Shown here piece by piece: positions 19,489 to 27,663 of a stretch of 64,000 nt of DNA. The notes under the pieces were generated by a model, which saw only the letters and a list, made by a program, of their open reading frames with translations, did not search any database and had not been told where the DNA came from. Source of the stretch: PALSA-911 sp963743035 (GTDB lineage: Bacteria; Pseudomonadota; Alphaproteobacteria; Acetobacterales; Acetobacteraceae). Within the stretch, counting starts at the first letter, position 1, and every line of letters begins with the position of its first letter. The position numbers and the translations under genes were made by a program. Location of the stretch: the NCBI GenBank assembly GCA_963743035.1, contig CAVUOB010000018.1, forward strand, positions 310,001 through 374,000. The letters run 5' to 3'.

Positions 19489-19788
19489 GGTTGCCTCTGT
19501 TATGATCGTTGTCGGGTCAGTCAGCCGCCGCGGCCACCCATTGGAACGGCTCCGGCATCACCGCCTCCGCCCAGCGGCCGCAGCGCCGGGTGGCCCTGGG
19601 TCCGTGTGGCCGGGATGGACGGTCACGTATTGGCGGATCATCGCTGGCTCCTGGACGGGTTGGTCTTCTTGTTGCGGCCAGTGTTGCGCAGTTTGGGGCG
19701 CAGGGCCAGGAGGGGCGGGGAGCGTGACGGAAGAGGCTGCGCTTTGCCGCCGCAGGGTGTAGCCTCGGGGGAAACGGGAGGGGCGGTC
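19489..19788. other. Gap of 300 bp without a recognisable gene
   Basis: Lies between the luciferase-like gene (start 19488, minus) and the exported amidohydrolase-like gene (19789, plus). It should contain both divergent promoters. I see only very short open frames and no repeat, RNA or convincing operator. Confidence 0.5.
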
Positions 19789-20307
19789 ATGGCGCGATCG
19801 GGGGCGCGATCGGGGGGCGCTGGCGGAATGGCGATGCAGCGGCGCTGGCTGCTGGGGGTGGCGGTCGGCGGCGCGGCGGCGCTGGGGCTGCCGGGCCGGA
19901 CCGGTGCGGCGGCGGTTGCGGCGTCGGCGGGGGCGCATCCTTACGGGCTGATCGTTCTGGCGGGGCCGGATGCGGATCCGCGCAGCCTGCGGGTTTTGGG
20001 TATGGGCGGGCGGGTCGATGTCACGGACCTGTCGGACCAGCGCGTGCTGGCGATGTTTCAAGCCGTGGCGGCGGCGGGGCAGGGGGTGTGGCTGGATCTG
20101 CCCTCGGATGGTGCCGCCAATGGGAGCGCCAGCGCCGCCGTTGCCGTGGCGCAGCTGATCCTGGGCGGGGTGCTGGATGCCTGCCCGACGCTGCGGGTGG
20201 GCGTGGCGCATGAAGCCGGCGTGCTGGCGATGCTGACGCGGGCGCCGAACGAGTATCTGCGCCGCTTCAGCTTCGACAGGACAGCCGGCCCCGTGTTGAC
20301 CGGCTGA
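19789..20307 (+). CDS. Exported fragment resembling the end of an amidohydrolase-2 protein
   Basis: A 172-residue product with a signal-peptide-like start (basic RRW, then LLGVAVGGAAALGLPG, ending near AAVAASAGA). The C-terminal half (VAQLILGGVLDACPTLRVGVAHEAGVLAMLTRAPNEYL) resembles the last strands of ACMSD/amidohydrolase-2 barrels, where the usual block is GVLDRFPxLRVxxAHGGG. Here HGG is replaced by HEA, and the N-terminal metal-binding HxH region is absent, so activity is doubtful. ATG 19789 or 19828 may be used. It lies between two luciferase-like paralogues, suggesting a decayed catabolic gene. Confidence 0.55.
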   Translation: MARSGARSGGAGGMAMQRRWLLGVAVGGAAALGLPGRTGAAAVAASAGAHPYGLIVLAGPDADPRSLRVLGMGGRVDVTDLSDQRVLAMFQAVAAAGQGVWLDLPSDGAANGSASAAVAVAQLILGGVLDACPTLRVGVAHEAGVLAMLTRAPNEYLRRFSFDRTAGPVLTG

Positions 20308-20319
20308 GCGCCGCCGGGA

Positions 20320-21174
20320 TCAGCCATTCACCTTGCGGATGAAATCGGCCCATTTGTCCAGCACCGGCAGGATCTCGTCTCCCTTGGCGGAATCGAGGCT
20401 GGTAACCATGCGGTCGACGCCGAGATCCTGGTAGCGCCTGGCGAGATCGAGGTCGGGCTGGCGGCCCCAGACGGAGATCGGCAGGCTGGCGGGATCGCGC
20501 CCGGCCTCGGCCGCCATCTGGCGGAAGCGCGGCACCAGTTCGGCGAGCTCGGTCTTGGCGTATTCCGTCACCTGCGGCATCCAGCCATCGCCGTAGCGGA
20601 TGGCGCGGCGGGCGGAGTAGGGGAAGGCGCCGCCGACCAGGATCGGCGGGTGCGGTTTCTGCACCGGCTTGGGCCAGGCCATCATCGGGCCGAATTGGAC
20701 CATGTCGCCGTGATACTCGGCCTTGCCTTGCGTCCAGATCGCCTTCATCGCCTCGATGCGTTCGCGCGCCAGCTTGTGGCGGGTTTCGAACACCGTGCCG
20801 TGGTCCTCGATCTCGTCCTGGTTCCAGCCATTGCCGATGCCGAACAGGAAGCGCCCGCCGGAGACCTGGTCGAGCGAGGCGACCAGCTTGGCGGTCTGGA
20901 TCGGGTCGCGCTGGGTGATCAGGCAGACGCCGGTGCCGATGTTGATCGTCTTCGTCGCCACGGCCGCCGCGGTCAGCGTCACGAACGGGTCCATAGCGTC
21001 GTAGTATTTCTTCGGCAGCTCGCCGCCGCCGATGAACGGGGTTTTGCGGGATAGCGGGATGTGGGAGTGCTCCGGCGCCCAGATCGATTCGAAGCCCCGC
21101 GCCTCCATCGCCTGGGCGAGTTCGCCGGGGGTCATGGAATAGTCGGTGAAGAACATCGAGGCGCCGAATTTCAT
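20320..21174 (-). CDS. LLM-class F420/flavin-dependent oxidoreductase, paralogue 2
   Basis: A 284-residue luciferase-like oxidoreductase, sister of the protein at 18631-19488: KFGASMFFTDYSMTPGELAQAME, ESIWAPEHSHIPLSRKTPFIGGGELPKKYYDAMDPF, GRFLFGIGNGWNQDEIEDHG and WPKPVQKPHPPILVGGAFPYSARRAIRYGDGWMPQ. I chose ATG 21174 because both paralogues then begin MKFG; the frame is open to 21204. The two genes probably arose by duplication, with the 19789 gene now between them on the opposite strand. Confidence 0.88.
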   Translation of the reverse strand: MKFGASMFFTDYSMTPGELAQAMEARGFESIWAPEHSHIPLSRKTPFIGGGELPKKYYDAMDPFVTLTAAAVATKTINIGTGVCLITQRDPIQTAKLVASLDQVSGGRFLFGIGNGWNQDEIEDHGTVFETRHKLARERIEAMKAIWTQGKAEYHGDMVQFGPMMAWPKPVQKPHPPILVGGAFPYSARRAIRYGDGWMPQVTEYAKTELAELVPRFRQMAAEAGRDPASLPISVWGRQPDLDLARRYQDLGVDRMVTSLDSAKGDEILPVLDKWADFIRKVNG

Positions 21175-21435
21175 GGTGGTTTTCCGTCCCTGGGTTTGGC
21201 GCATGATCCGGCGGTTGCGCGGTTAGGGCAAGGTGGGGGCTCGTGTCGTTCCCGATCTTATGATTTGCAGGGGCCCGGCCCCGAAGCTAGTGTGACGTCG
21301 GCAGCGCCGTACTGGCCGTTCACCGGGAAAATCCCGGATAATGGCATGTCTCTTGCGTAGGCATCCTTGCTGAACCAGACAAGTGACTGCCGGATTCGGG
21401 ATTTCGATCCACAATGTGATCAGGAATCCAAGGAC

Positions 21436-22149
21436 ATGAAAAGCCCTCGCGCCCAGCTCCGGACCTTGCGCGCCAGCAAGAGGCTTCGGACAGCCCTGCT
21501 TCTGCTGGCGGTGTGTTCCGGCACCCTTTCCGTAAACCGTGAGGCGAAGGCGATTTCGGCGGTTGATCGCGACGCGATCGTCGCGGCCGCCTTCGCATCG
21601 TCGATCCTGTTCCCGACCCCGGCGACGGTTGCAGCGGAAACCGCCGCGAGCCTTGCTGCCTGAGCGGCGTTCTACGCCGAACAGGCGTCCGTCACGCCTG
21701 TCGTCGGACAGGCCGCACTGAACAATGCATTCCCCGTGACCTTCTCCGGCCTGGGCGAGACCGGGACACTTACCTTCTCGTTCATCGACCCGACGACGCG
21801 GCTTCCGGTAACGGGGCCGGCGGTTGGATCCGTTGCCTTCGAGCAGTCCCAGACACCCGACATTCCGTCCAGCTTTACGCCGATCGGCACCTCGACAAAT
21901 GCCGCCAGCGATTTCGCGCTGTCCTATACGGCAGGAAGCACGCTGGGCACGGTGGAGCAGGAGATCCTGGCGATCCCGCTGAGCCCGGCGGGGGTTCCGA
22001 TCTTCATTCCCGGAGTGGATGGTTTCAATAACGCCGAGGGAGGCCTCACGATATTGGCGGCGATTCCGGAGCCATCGGGTCTTCTGGTCCTGCTTTTGGG
22101 TTTGCCGGCAGCCTGGCTCACGGCGCGGCGAAGGACGGGACGCGATTGA
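21436..22149 (+). pseudogene. PEP-CTERM protein interrupted by an in-frame TGA
   Basis: From ATG 21436 (AAGGA upstream) one frame runs through a signal peptide (LRTALLLLAVCSGTLS) to a TGA at 21661-21663, then continues without a shift as AAFYAEQASVTPVVGQAALNN to a stop at 22149. The C-terminus IPEPSGLLVLLLGLPAAWLTARRR is a standard PEP-CTERM signal (PEP, hydrophobic helix, Arg cluster) for exosortase sorting. The TGA could derive from CGA by one transition. The body has no domain I recognise. Probably a recent pseudogene, or a base error. Confidence 0.7.
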
Positions 22150-22340
22150 GGGTTCGCGGAGACCGTATCGAGGCGGGAGAGGCGTATCTGAACATCCACA
22201 CCACGGCGTTTCCGGGGGGTGACATCCGCGGCTTCCTGGTTCCCGTGCCGGAACCGGCCAGCCTGATCCTCCTCGGTTCCGCACTGCTTGCTTTCGGCCT
22301 GATGCGGCGTGGCAACCGGCCGCAGGATCCTGAGCGCTGA
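22146..22340 (+). pseudogene. C-terminal remnant of a CHRD/PEP-CTERM protein
   Basis: A short frame encoding AGEAYLNIHTTAFPGGDIRGFLVP followed by VPEPASLILLGSALLAFGLMRRG. The first part is the end of a CHRD domain (usual form AYxNxHTxxxPxGxIRG) and the second is a PEP-CTERM signal. The rest of the CHRD domain and any signal peptide are missing, and there is no proper start codon. It begins where the preceding PEP-CTERM frame stops, so a recombination or deletion between two surface-protein genes is likely. Confidence 0.7.
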
Positions 22341-22343
22341 GCG

Positions 22344-22397
22344 AGCAAGCGTAGCAACCATCCGTCGTAACATTCAGTATGGTTGCTACGCCTGCTT
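22344..22397. terminator. Inverted repeat between convergent genes, likely bidirectional terminator
   Basis: AGCAAGCGTAGCAACCAT (22344-22361) pairs with ATGGTTGCTACGCCTGCTT (22379-22397), with one mismatch or bulge and a loop of about 17 bases. It lies exactly between the CHRD remnant and the stop of the channel gene. Confidence 0.6.
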
Positions 22398-22398
22398 A

Positions 22399-22860
22399 TC
22401 ATTTGTGAGGGCTAAGCATCGGCCAGTACACCTGCATCACCCCAAAAATATAGGCCGTGCTGATACCGAAGAGCAGCATGCCGTTGGCAGCCTCCAGCAC
22501 GCCCATCATCTGCCAGTGCGGCTGCAGCACCAGGCCTGGGGCACCTATCGTGGTCATCGAGCCAACAAAAAAATGCATCGCATCGAAAGGTGAGGCGAAC
22601 GTACCAAGCCACAGATAGGCGGCTGCCCAGATCGCGGCCTCTATCCCGTGCAGTATAGTCAGCAGCAATCCGATCACCGCGACCAGGCCAATCACGGTCA
22701 GCACGACATACCGTAAGCCGAGGCGCCGTTCCTCCAGTCGGAGCCGGATTCGCAACATCCCAAGGGCCATCGATACCACCCCTATCGCGTGGATTGTTAT
22801 GGTCGTCGCAATGAGTGACAGGCCCCACATCCAGCTTGCGATCTCGAAATGGATGTCCAT
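22399..22860 (-). CDS. Putative two-helix ion channel membrane protein
   Basis: Small integral membrane protein (153 residues from ATG 22860; an in-frame ATG at 22959 would add 33 soluble residues and sits directly after the upstream stop). Hydrophobic segments: WGLSLIATTITIHAIGVVSMAL, YVVLTVIGLVAVIGLLLTILHGIEAAIWAAAYLWLG and GMLLFGISTAYIFGVMQVY. Between the last two is a pore-like block FDAMHFFVGSMTTIGAPG, similar to the SxTTxG filter of the ion-channel family (PF07885-like). It is downstream of the DUF4239 gene, probably in one operon. Confidence 0.65.
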   Translation of the reverse strand: MDIHFEIASWMWGLSLIATTITIHAIGVVSMALGMLRIRLRLEERRLGLRYVVLTVIGLVAVIGLLLTILHGIEAAIWAAAYLWLGTFASPFDAMHFFVGSMTTIGAPGLVLQPHWQMMGVLEAANGMLLFGISTAYIFGVMQVYWPMLSPHK

Positions 22861-22960
22861 CCGCCAATGTCCTGACAACGGTGGGAAGCAGCCTGTGGTT
22901 TCCTCAATCCGGTGGCGACCCAATCCGCCGCCAACCGGAGGAGCGGACATCGGTCTCATG

Positions 22961-23785
22961 CTACCGGTCCATCTGTGCCATCGCGTTGCGCAACGGTTCG
23001 TCGGAGATTCGCATGAGTCCGTGGTAGGGGTCGCTCAGCTCCAGGATAAGGAAGATCGCGCCGGCGACCGAGAGAGCGCCCACCAACAGCGCCACGGTGA
23101 TGGTCGCGTGGAAGCGGGCGAACAGACCGAAGCCGAGAAACAGCATGCTGATCCAGAAGATCAGCACCGTCAGGAACGGCCAGGAGATGGAGCCGCCAAG
23201 TTCCTCGAACATCAGTAGGCGCGTTTGCGAGATGTTCTCCAACTCCTGTATGGCCCGGCTTTGCATCATCCGTTCCACGTCGGTTTTAGGCGATAGGTTT
23301 TGCAACTGCTCGATGTTGGCTTTCACGGTGTTGCGTGTTTGCGTCGAGTTAAGGTTCTCGGGCCTGGCACCCTCCGGCGACCAGATCCGGTCATGCGTTT
23401 GCCGGACAGCGTCGCGCAGCCCATCACGCGCCACCTTCGCCCCTGGCCCGTAAAGTTCCAAAGTCCGATCGAGCAGGATGATGTTGGCTGAGAGTGTCTT
23501 CAATTGACTGACCTGTTGGTCATGGGAGGTGTTCGCGGATGCGATGAGCAGGCTGAGCACCAGCGCGGCCATGGTGGCGATCAGGCCCATCACGAGCTTC
23601 ACGACATCCCGGGATTCCGCGTCCAGATGACGGTCCGGCAATTTGACATGCAGGACCATCCCGACGAGGGCGGCGCCGAAGGAACAGACCAAAACGACCG
23701 AGGCGATAGCGAAAGGGCTCACCGTGGTACGATCTTCTTCTGACTTCAGGCCTTCTCCCGACTTCAGGCGCCAGGACTCGGGCAC
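22961..23785 (-). CDS. DUF4239 (bestrophin-like) membrane protein
   Basis: A 274-residue membrane protein from a GTG at 23785. Two hydrophobic segments near the N-terminus (FAIASVVLVCSFGAALVGMVLHV and VVKLVMGLIATMAALVLSLLIASA), a soluble middle helix-rich domain with SQLKTLSANIILLDRTLELYGP, and two C-terminal segments (WPFLTVLIFWISMLFLGFGLFA and TVALLVGALSVAGAIFLILELSDPYHGL). This layout and the final ILELSDPY-x-G block are typical of DUF4239. Function is not established; a channel role has been proposed from remote similarity to bestrophins. Its stop is a few bases from the channel gene's alternative start. Confidence 0.8.
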   Translation of the reverse strand: MPESWRLKSGEGLKSEEDRTTVSPFAIASVVLVCSFGAALVGMVLHVKLPDRHLDAESRDVVKLVMGLIATMAALVLSLLIASANTSHDQQVSQLKTLSANIILLDRTLELYGPGAKVARDGLRDAVRQTHDRIWSPEGARPENLNSTQTRNTVKANIEQLQNLSPKTDVERMMQSRAIQELENISQTRLLMFEELGGSISWPFLTVLIFWISMLFLGFGLFARFHATITVALLVGALSVAGAIFLILELSDPYHGLMRISDEPLRNAMAQMDR

Positions 23786-23938
23786 GCCGCTGCAGCATAC
23801 GCCGATTGTTGCGGGAGCAGGTACAGAAGCTGAACGTCAACTGCTGTGGTTGCTGGAGCGGATTCTTGCCCGGTCTCTTCGCTCACCCATCCTACATTCT
23901 TGGTTGCCAGTTAGTCAAAATAACTATAGTCTAACGGC

Positions 23939-24595
23939 ATGAACCCTTTGCACGATGCCCCGGCTGATCCGCAACCCGATTGGGCGCGTTTGCTACCCCG
24001 GGAGGCTTTTCACCAAATCCTGTTCGTCCTGCGCGGGGCTTTGCCGCCGCCGCTGACGGACGATCCGGCGGATGAGATGCGGCGGGACCGGGCGGCGATG
24101 GCGGCGGTGGCGGCGTTGCGGCCGGAGAATGCCGCAGAGGGACGTCTGGCGGCGCAGTTTGTCGCGGCGGATGCCTGTGCGATGGATTGCCTGCGGCTGG
24201 CGCAGGTGAAGCGGCGGGAGCCGGATCTGGCTCATAAATGCCGGGCGCAGGCGATGAGCCTGATGCGGGAGGGGAAGTCCTCGCTGCGGCTGCTGCTGCG
24301 GTTGCAGGCGGCGCGGCAGAAGATCGAGGCGGATGCGGCGGCGGCGGAACGCGCCGCCTGGGTGGAGCACAGCGCGGCGGGTATGATGGCGGAGGCGCTG
24401 CCGCCCGGGCCGGCCCTGCCGGTTGAGGATGTGGCGGTGGGGGGTGTCGGAGCCGCGGGCCGGCCTGATCGGGCTGTTCCCTCCGGACCGGGGCAGGGGC
24501 AGAGGACTGTCTCGCGTCCTGGGATGAATTCTCATGAAACGCGAAGTGAGACGGGACCGGGACACGGGGCCTCGCGGTTCCGGGCGGCTTCATGA
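23939..24595 (+). CDS. Helical hypothetical protein
   Basis: Not recognised. 218 residues from ATG 23939, preceded by an AT-rich stretch (AAAATAACTATAGTCTAACGG) that could hold its promoter. The first 150 residues look helical and rich in Arg, Ala and Leu (RLAAQFVAADACAMDCLRLAQVKRREPDLAHKC, AMSLMREGKSSLRLLLRLQAARQKIEADAAAAERAAW). The last 60 are Gly/Pro-rich and low in complexity. No membrane segment or catalytic motif is seen. Confidence 0.55.
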   Translation: MNPLHDAPADPQPDWARLLPREAFHQILFVLRGALPPPLTDDPADEMRRDRAAMAAVAALRPENAAEGRLAAQFVAADACAMDCLRLAQVKRREPDLAHKCRAQAMSLMREGKSSLRLLLRLQAARQKIEADAAAAERAAWVEHSAAGMMAEALPPGPALPVEDVAVGGVGAAGRPDRAVPSGPGQGQRTVSRPGMNSHETRSETGPGHGASRFRAAS

Positions 24596-24656
24596 CCCGG
24601 CGCGCGGCGTGGCGCATGGGTGAAATTGGCGGATTGCATCCGCCCTACATCTTAGT

Positions 24657-25631
24657 TCAGGGGCGTTGGGCGCCTTCGCCGTTGATGTAGAGGGCGTAGA
24701 CCGAGGTGCTGGCGGTCATGAACAGGCGGTCGCGCTTCCTGCCGCCGAAGCAGAGATTGGCGCAGCCTTCGGGCAGATGGATCTTGCCGATCAGGTCGCC
24801 GTTCGGGGCGTAGCAGCGCACGCCGTCCTCGGACGGGGCGCCCCAGCCCATGCTGCACCAGACATTGCCGTCCGCATCGCAACGCGCGCCGTCGGTCATG
24901 CCCGGGCGGAAATCGTCGGCAAAGACGCGGCCGTTGCGCAGGCTGGCGCCGTCGACGTCGAAGACGCGGATATGGGCGGGACCGCCATGCGAAATGCCGG
25001 AATCGACGATGTACAGCAGCCGCTCGTCCGGCGAAAAGCACAGCCCGTTCGGGCGGGCGAAATCATCGGCGACCACGTTGGCCTGGCCGGTGGCGGGGTC
25101 GAGGCGATAGACGTTGCAGGGCAGCTCGGCCGGCGCGGCGTGGCCCTCATACGGGCCGTCGATGCCGTAGCCGGGATCGGTGAACCAGACCGCGCCGTCG
25201 GCCGCCACCACCACGTCGTTCGGCGCGTTCAGCCGGCGGCCCTGGAAGCGGTCCATCAGCACGGTGATCCGCCCGTCGAGCTCGGTGCGGGTGACGCGGC
25301 GGGTGTCGTGCTCGCAGCTGATCAGCCGGCCCTCGCGGTCGCGGGTGTTGCCGTTGGTGTAGTTGGAGGGGGCGCGGAAGACGGAGACATGCCCGTCCTC
25401 CTCCAGCCAGCGCAGCATGCGGTTGTTGGGAATGTCGCTCCAGATCAGATAGCCGCCGTCACGGAAATACACCGGCCCCTCGGCCCAGCGAAAGCCGGTG
25501 GCAATGCGCTCAATGCCGGCATTGCCCTGCTTATAGCGAAAGCGCGGATCAAGTACCTCGATCCTCGGATCCGGATACCTGGTGTCCTCCAACAACCCCA
25601 GCCGCAGACCACCCCGCATCGGCCCCCTCAT
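24657..25631 (-). CDS. SMP-30/gluconolactonase-family lactonase
   Basis: Six-bladed beta-propeller hydrolase, expected to open sugar or other lactones with a divalent metal. Visible blocks: FRWAEGPVYFRDGGYLIWSDIPNNRMLRW (metal Glu in AEGP), SNYTNGNTRDREGRLISCEH, LNAPNDVVVAADGAVWFTDPGYG (Asn/Asp ligands), RPNGLCFSPDERLLYIVDSG and DGARCDADGNVWCSMGWG. The frame is open 50 codons further upstream, but that part is translation of repeat copy B, so I placed the start at ATG 25631 (a second ATG lies at 25619). Confidence 0.87.
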   Translation of the reverse strand: MRGPMRGGLRLGLLEDTRYPDPRIEVLDPRFRYKQGNAGIERIATGFRWAEGPVYFRDGGYLIWSDIPNNRMLRWLEEDGHVSVFRAPSNYTNGNTRDREGRLISCEHDTRRVTRTELDGRITVLMDRFQGRRLNAPNDVVVAADGAVWFTDPGYGIDGPYEGHAAPAELPCNVYRLDPATGQANVVADDFARPNGLCFSPDERLLYIVDSGISHGGPAHIRVFDVDGASLRNGRVFADDFRPGMTDGARCDADGNVWCSMGWGAPSEDGVRCYAPNGDLIGKIHLPEGCANLCFGGRKRDRLFMTASTSVYALYINGEGAQRP

Positions 25632-25660
25632 GCCGGGCGCCTTGCGGGTTGACCCGTCAA

Positions 25661-25868
25661 GCAAGGCCAGGGGGCTTTGCCCCCTGGACCCCCAGCAAGG
25701 GACAGTCGTCCCTTGCATCCCTCGATGGGGTTTGTCGAAGAGGGGGCATAACCGTCGTAGCGGAGGCCGGGTCCGAGACATGCCCCCTCTTCGACAAACC
25801 CGTCCAAGGGGTCCAGGGGATGACCATCCCCTGGCGGGGTTCCAAGGGGCAGAGCCCCTTGGCCTTGC
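25661..25868 (-). repeat. Nested inverted-repeat element, copy B
   Basis: A 208-bp copy in opposite orientation to copy A, with the same outer ends (GCAAGGCCAGGGGG, CCCCTTGGCCTTGC), arm hairpins and core GGGTTTGTCGAAGAGGGGGCA and its complement. The loop between the core arms differs from copy A. It lies just upstream of the SMP-30 gene and downstream of the MFS gene, so a read-through transcript from the latter would fold here. Confidence 0.9.
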
Positions 25869-25896
25869 TTTGATAGACTAACTCGCAAAGCGCCCG

Positions 25897-27105
25897 TCAT
25901 GCGGTGGCCAGTGCCGGGCGGGTCAGGCGGATGGGGAGGTTGAAGGCGGCTGCGACGAAGCCGGCGAGGGCGGTGATGATGAAGGCGATGTCGTAGGTGC
26001 CGGTCCAGGCGACCACCAGGCCGCCCATCATGGTGCCGAAGAAGCCGCCGAGCTGGTGGCTGATGAAGCAGACGCTGAACAGCGCGCCGATGTCGCGCAC
26101 GCCGAACAGCCGGGCCACCACGCCGTTGGTCAGCGGCACGGTGCCCATCCAGGTGGTGCCCATGACGATGGCGAAGATGGCGACCGACAGGTCCGATTTC
26201 GGCAGGGCGAAGAATGCCAGCGTGGTCACGGCGCGCAGGATGTAGACGCCGACGAGCACCAGATGCGGCGGCAGGCGCTGGCCCAGCCGGCCGCAGACAT
26301 AGCTGCCGGCGATGTTGGAGGCGCCGACCATCGTCAGGGCCCAGGCGCCGGTCGCGGCCGGCATGCCGCACAGGGTCAGGTAGCCGGGCAGGTGGATCGA
26401 CAGGAACATCAGCTGGAAGCCGCAGGTGAAGAAGCCGAGCGAGACCAGCACGAAGGAGCGGTCCGACAATGCCGCGCGGATGGCGGCGACGGAGTTGCGC
26501 CGCTCCGGCTTCACCAGCGCGGCGCGGTCCAGCGGCCGGCCGAGCGGCAGGGTCAGCAGCATCATGCCCGCCAGCATCAGGAAGCCGAGCTGGACGCCGC
26601 CCATGGCGATGGCCGCGGCGGCGAGTGGCGGGCACAGCATCATGCCGATCGAGCCGCCGGTGGCGGCGAGGCCGGTGGCGGCGCCGCGCCGGTCATCGGG
26701 GAAGGCGCGGCTGACGCCGGCGAGCGACACGCCGAATGCGGTGCAGGAGGCGCCGATTCCGGTCAGTAATCCGATGCCGATCATCACCGGCCAGGTGCCG
26801 GGCAGCAGCGCGGGCAGCAGAAAGCCGCCGGCGTAGATCAGCGCGCCGAGCGCCTGGATCACGCCGGCGCCGTAGCGGTCCGCCCAGGCGCCGATCAGCG
26901 GCTGGGTGGCGCCCCAGGCCAGCGCGTTGACGGCCACGGCGAGCGCCGTCATCTCGATCGGCACGCCGATCAGCGCCAGCGGCGCCAGGAACAGGCCGAG
27001 GGAGCCGCGGGTGCCGAGCGCCATGGACAGGGTGAAGCCGCCGGCAAGCAGCGCCGCCTTCTGGCGCGCGGAATCCGGCCGGGATGGGACGATCATGTGC
27101 GACAT
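25897..27105 (-). CDS. Major facilitator superfamily transporter
   Basis: A 402-residue carrier with about 12 hydrophobic segments. The MFS loop motif GAWADRYGAG is between helices 2 and 3, and a second domain begins near LSDRSFVLVSLGFFTCGFQLMFLSIHLPGYL. The overall pattern (FTLSMALGTRGSLGLFLAPL at the start, GFQLMFLSIHLPGYLTLCGM) resembles monocarboxylate/oxalate-formate-type carriers (MCT/OFA-like). The substrate is not determined. It precedes repeat B and the lactonase on the same strand, so a sugar-acid or organic-acid role is plausible. Confidence 0.85.
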   Translation of the reverse strand: MSHMIVPSRPDSARQKAALLAGGFTLSMALGTRGSLGLFLAPLALIGVPIEMTALAVAVNALAWGATQPLIGAWADRYGAGVIQALGALIYAGGFLLPALLPGTWPVMIGIGLLTGIGASCTAFGVSLAGVSRAFPDDRRGAATGLAATGGSIGMMLCPPLAAAAIAMGGVQLGFLMLAGMMLLTLPLGRPLDRAALVKPERRNSVAAIRAALSDRSFVLVSLGFFTCGFQLMFLSIHLPGYLTLCGMPAATGAWALTMVGASNIAGSYVCGRLGQRLPPHLVLVGVYILRAVTTLAFFALPKSDLSVAIFAIVMGTTWMGTVPLTNGVVARLFGVRDIGALFSVCFISHQLGGFFGTMMGGLVVAWTGTYDIAFIITALAGFVAAAFNLPIRLTRPALATA

Positions 27106-27234
27106 GAGGTTTGGACGCTCCAGGGATTGCCACCGGGGATTGCCGGCAGGATTGATGTCCCGTCCGGTTTTGTCACTCCCTTGTTACCATCCGCATATCT
27201 CGTATGCGGTTCGGTCTGGCTCAGGCGGGTCGGC

Positions 27235-27615
27235 TCAGACGGGTGGCAGCATTCTGCCGAGCGGCCGGCCGGCGAGGATGTGGGCGTGGTAATGCGGCAC
27301 TTCCTGGCCGCTATGCGGGCCCATGTTGGAGATCACCCGGTAGCCTTCTGCTTCCAGGCCGAGATCGTGGGCGATCTTGCCGACGGCACGGGTGAAGCCG
27401 GTGATCTCCTCGGCGCTGGCGAGGACGGAGAAATCGGCGAAGGAGCAGTATTTGCCCTTCGGCACCACCAGCACATGCACCGGCGCCTGCGGCGCGATGT
27501 CGTGGAAGGCCAGCGCCCATTCGTCCTCGTAGACCTTGCGGCAGGGGATTTCCCCGCGCAGGATTTTCGCGAACACGTTGTTGTCGTCGTAGGGCGGCAA
27601 ACCGTTCACCGGCAT
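27235..27615 (-). CDS. HIT-family nucleotide-binding protein
   Basis: Histidine-triad hydrolase/transferase of 126 residues. It starts with NNVFAKILRGEIPCRKVYEDEWALAFHDIAPQAPVHVLVVPK and ends with the triad in GQEVPHYHAHILAGRPLG (HYHAH). It probably acts on AMP conjugates such as AMP-lysine or AMP-NH2. It is at the end of the his cluster, 48 bp after hisE, an arrangement found in other alphaproteobacteria. Confidence 0.92.
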   Translation of the reverse strand: MPVNGLPPYDDNNVFAKILRGEIPCRKVYEDEWALAFHDIAPQAPVHVLVVPKGKYCSFADFSVLASAEEITGFTRAVGKIAHDLGLEAEGYRVISNMGPHSGQEVPHYHAHILAGRPLGRMLPPV

Positions 27616-27663
27616 CTGGCTGTCCCTTGGTCGATGGGCTGTTTCGGATCAGGCTTTTTCAGA

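Noticed and set aside
21661..21663. TGA read as selenocysteine in the PEP-CTERM frame
   Set aside because: No SECIS-like stem-loop is apparent just after the codon, and the surrounding protein resembles no selenoprotein family.
24596..24656. Possible small RNA or terminator around GGCGGATTGCATCCGCC
   Set aside because: It is a single short dyad common in intergenic DNA of such genomes, with no further support.
25632..25781. N-terminal extension of the SMP-30 protein
   Set aside because: The added residues come entirely from repeat copy B. The same applies to the upstream extensions of hisA, livH and the second binding protein.
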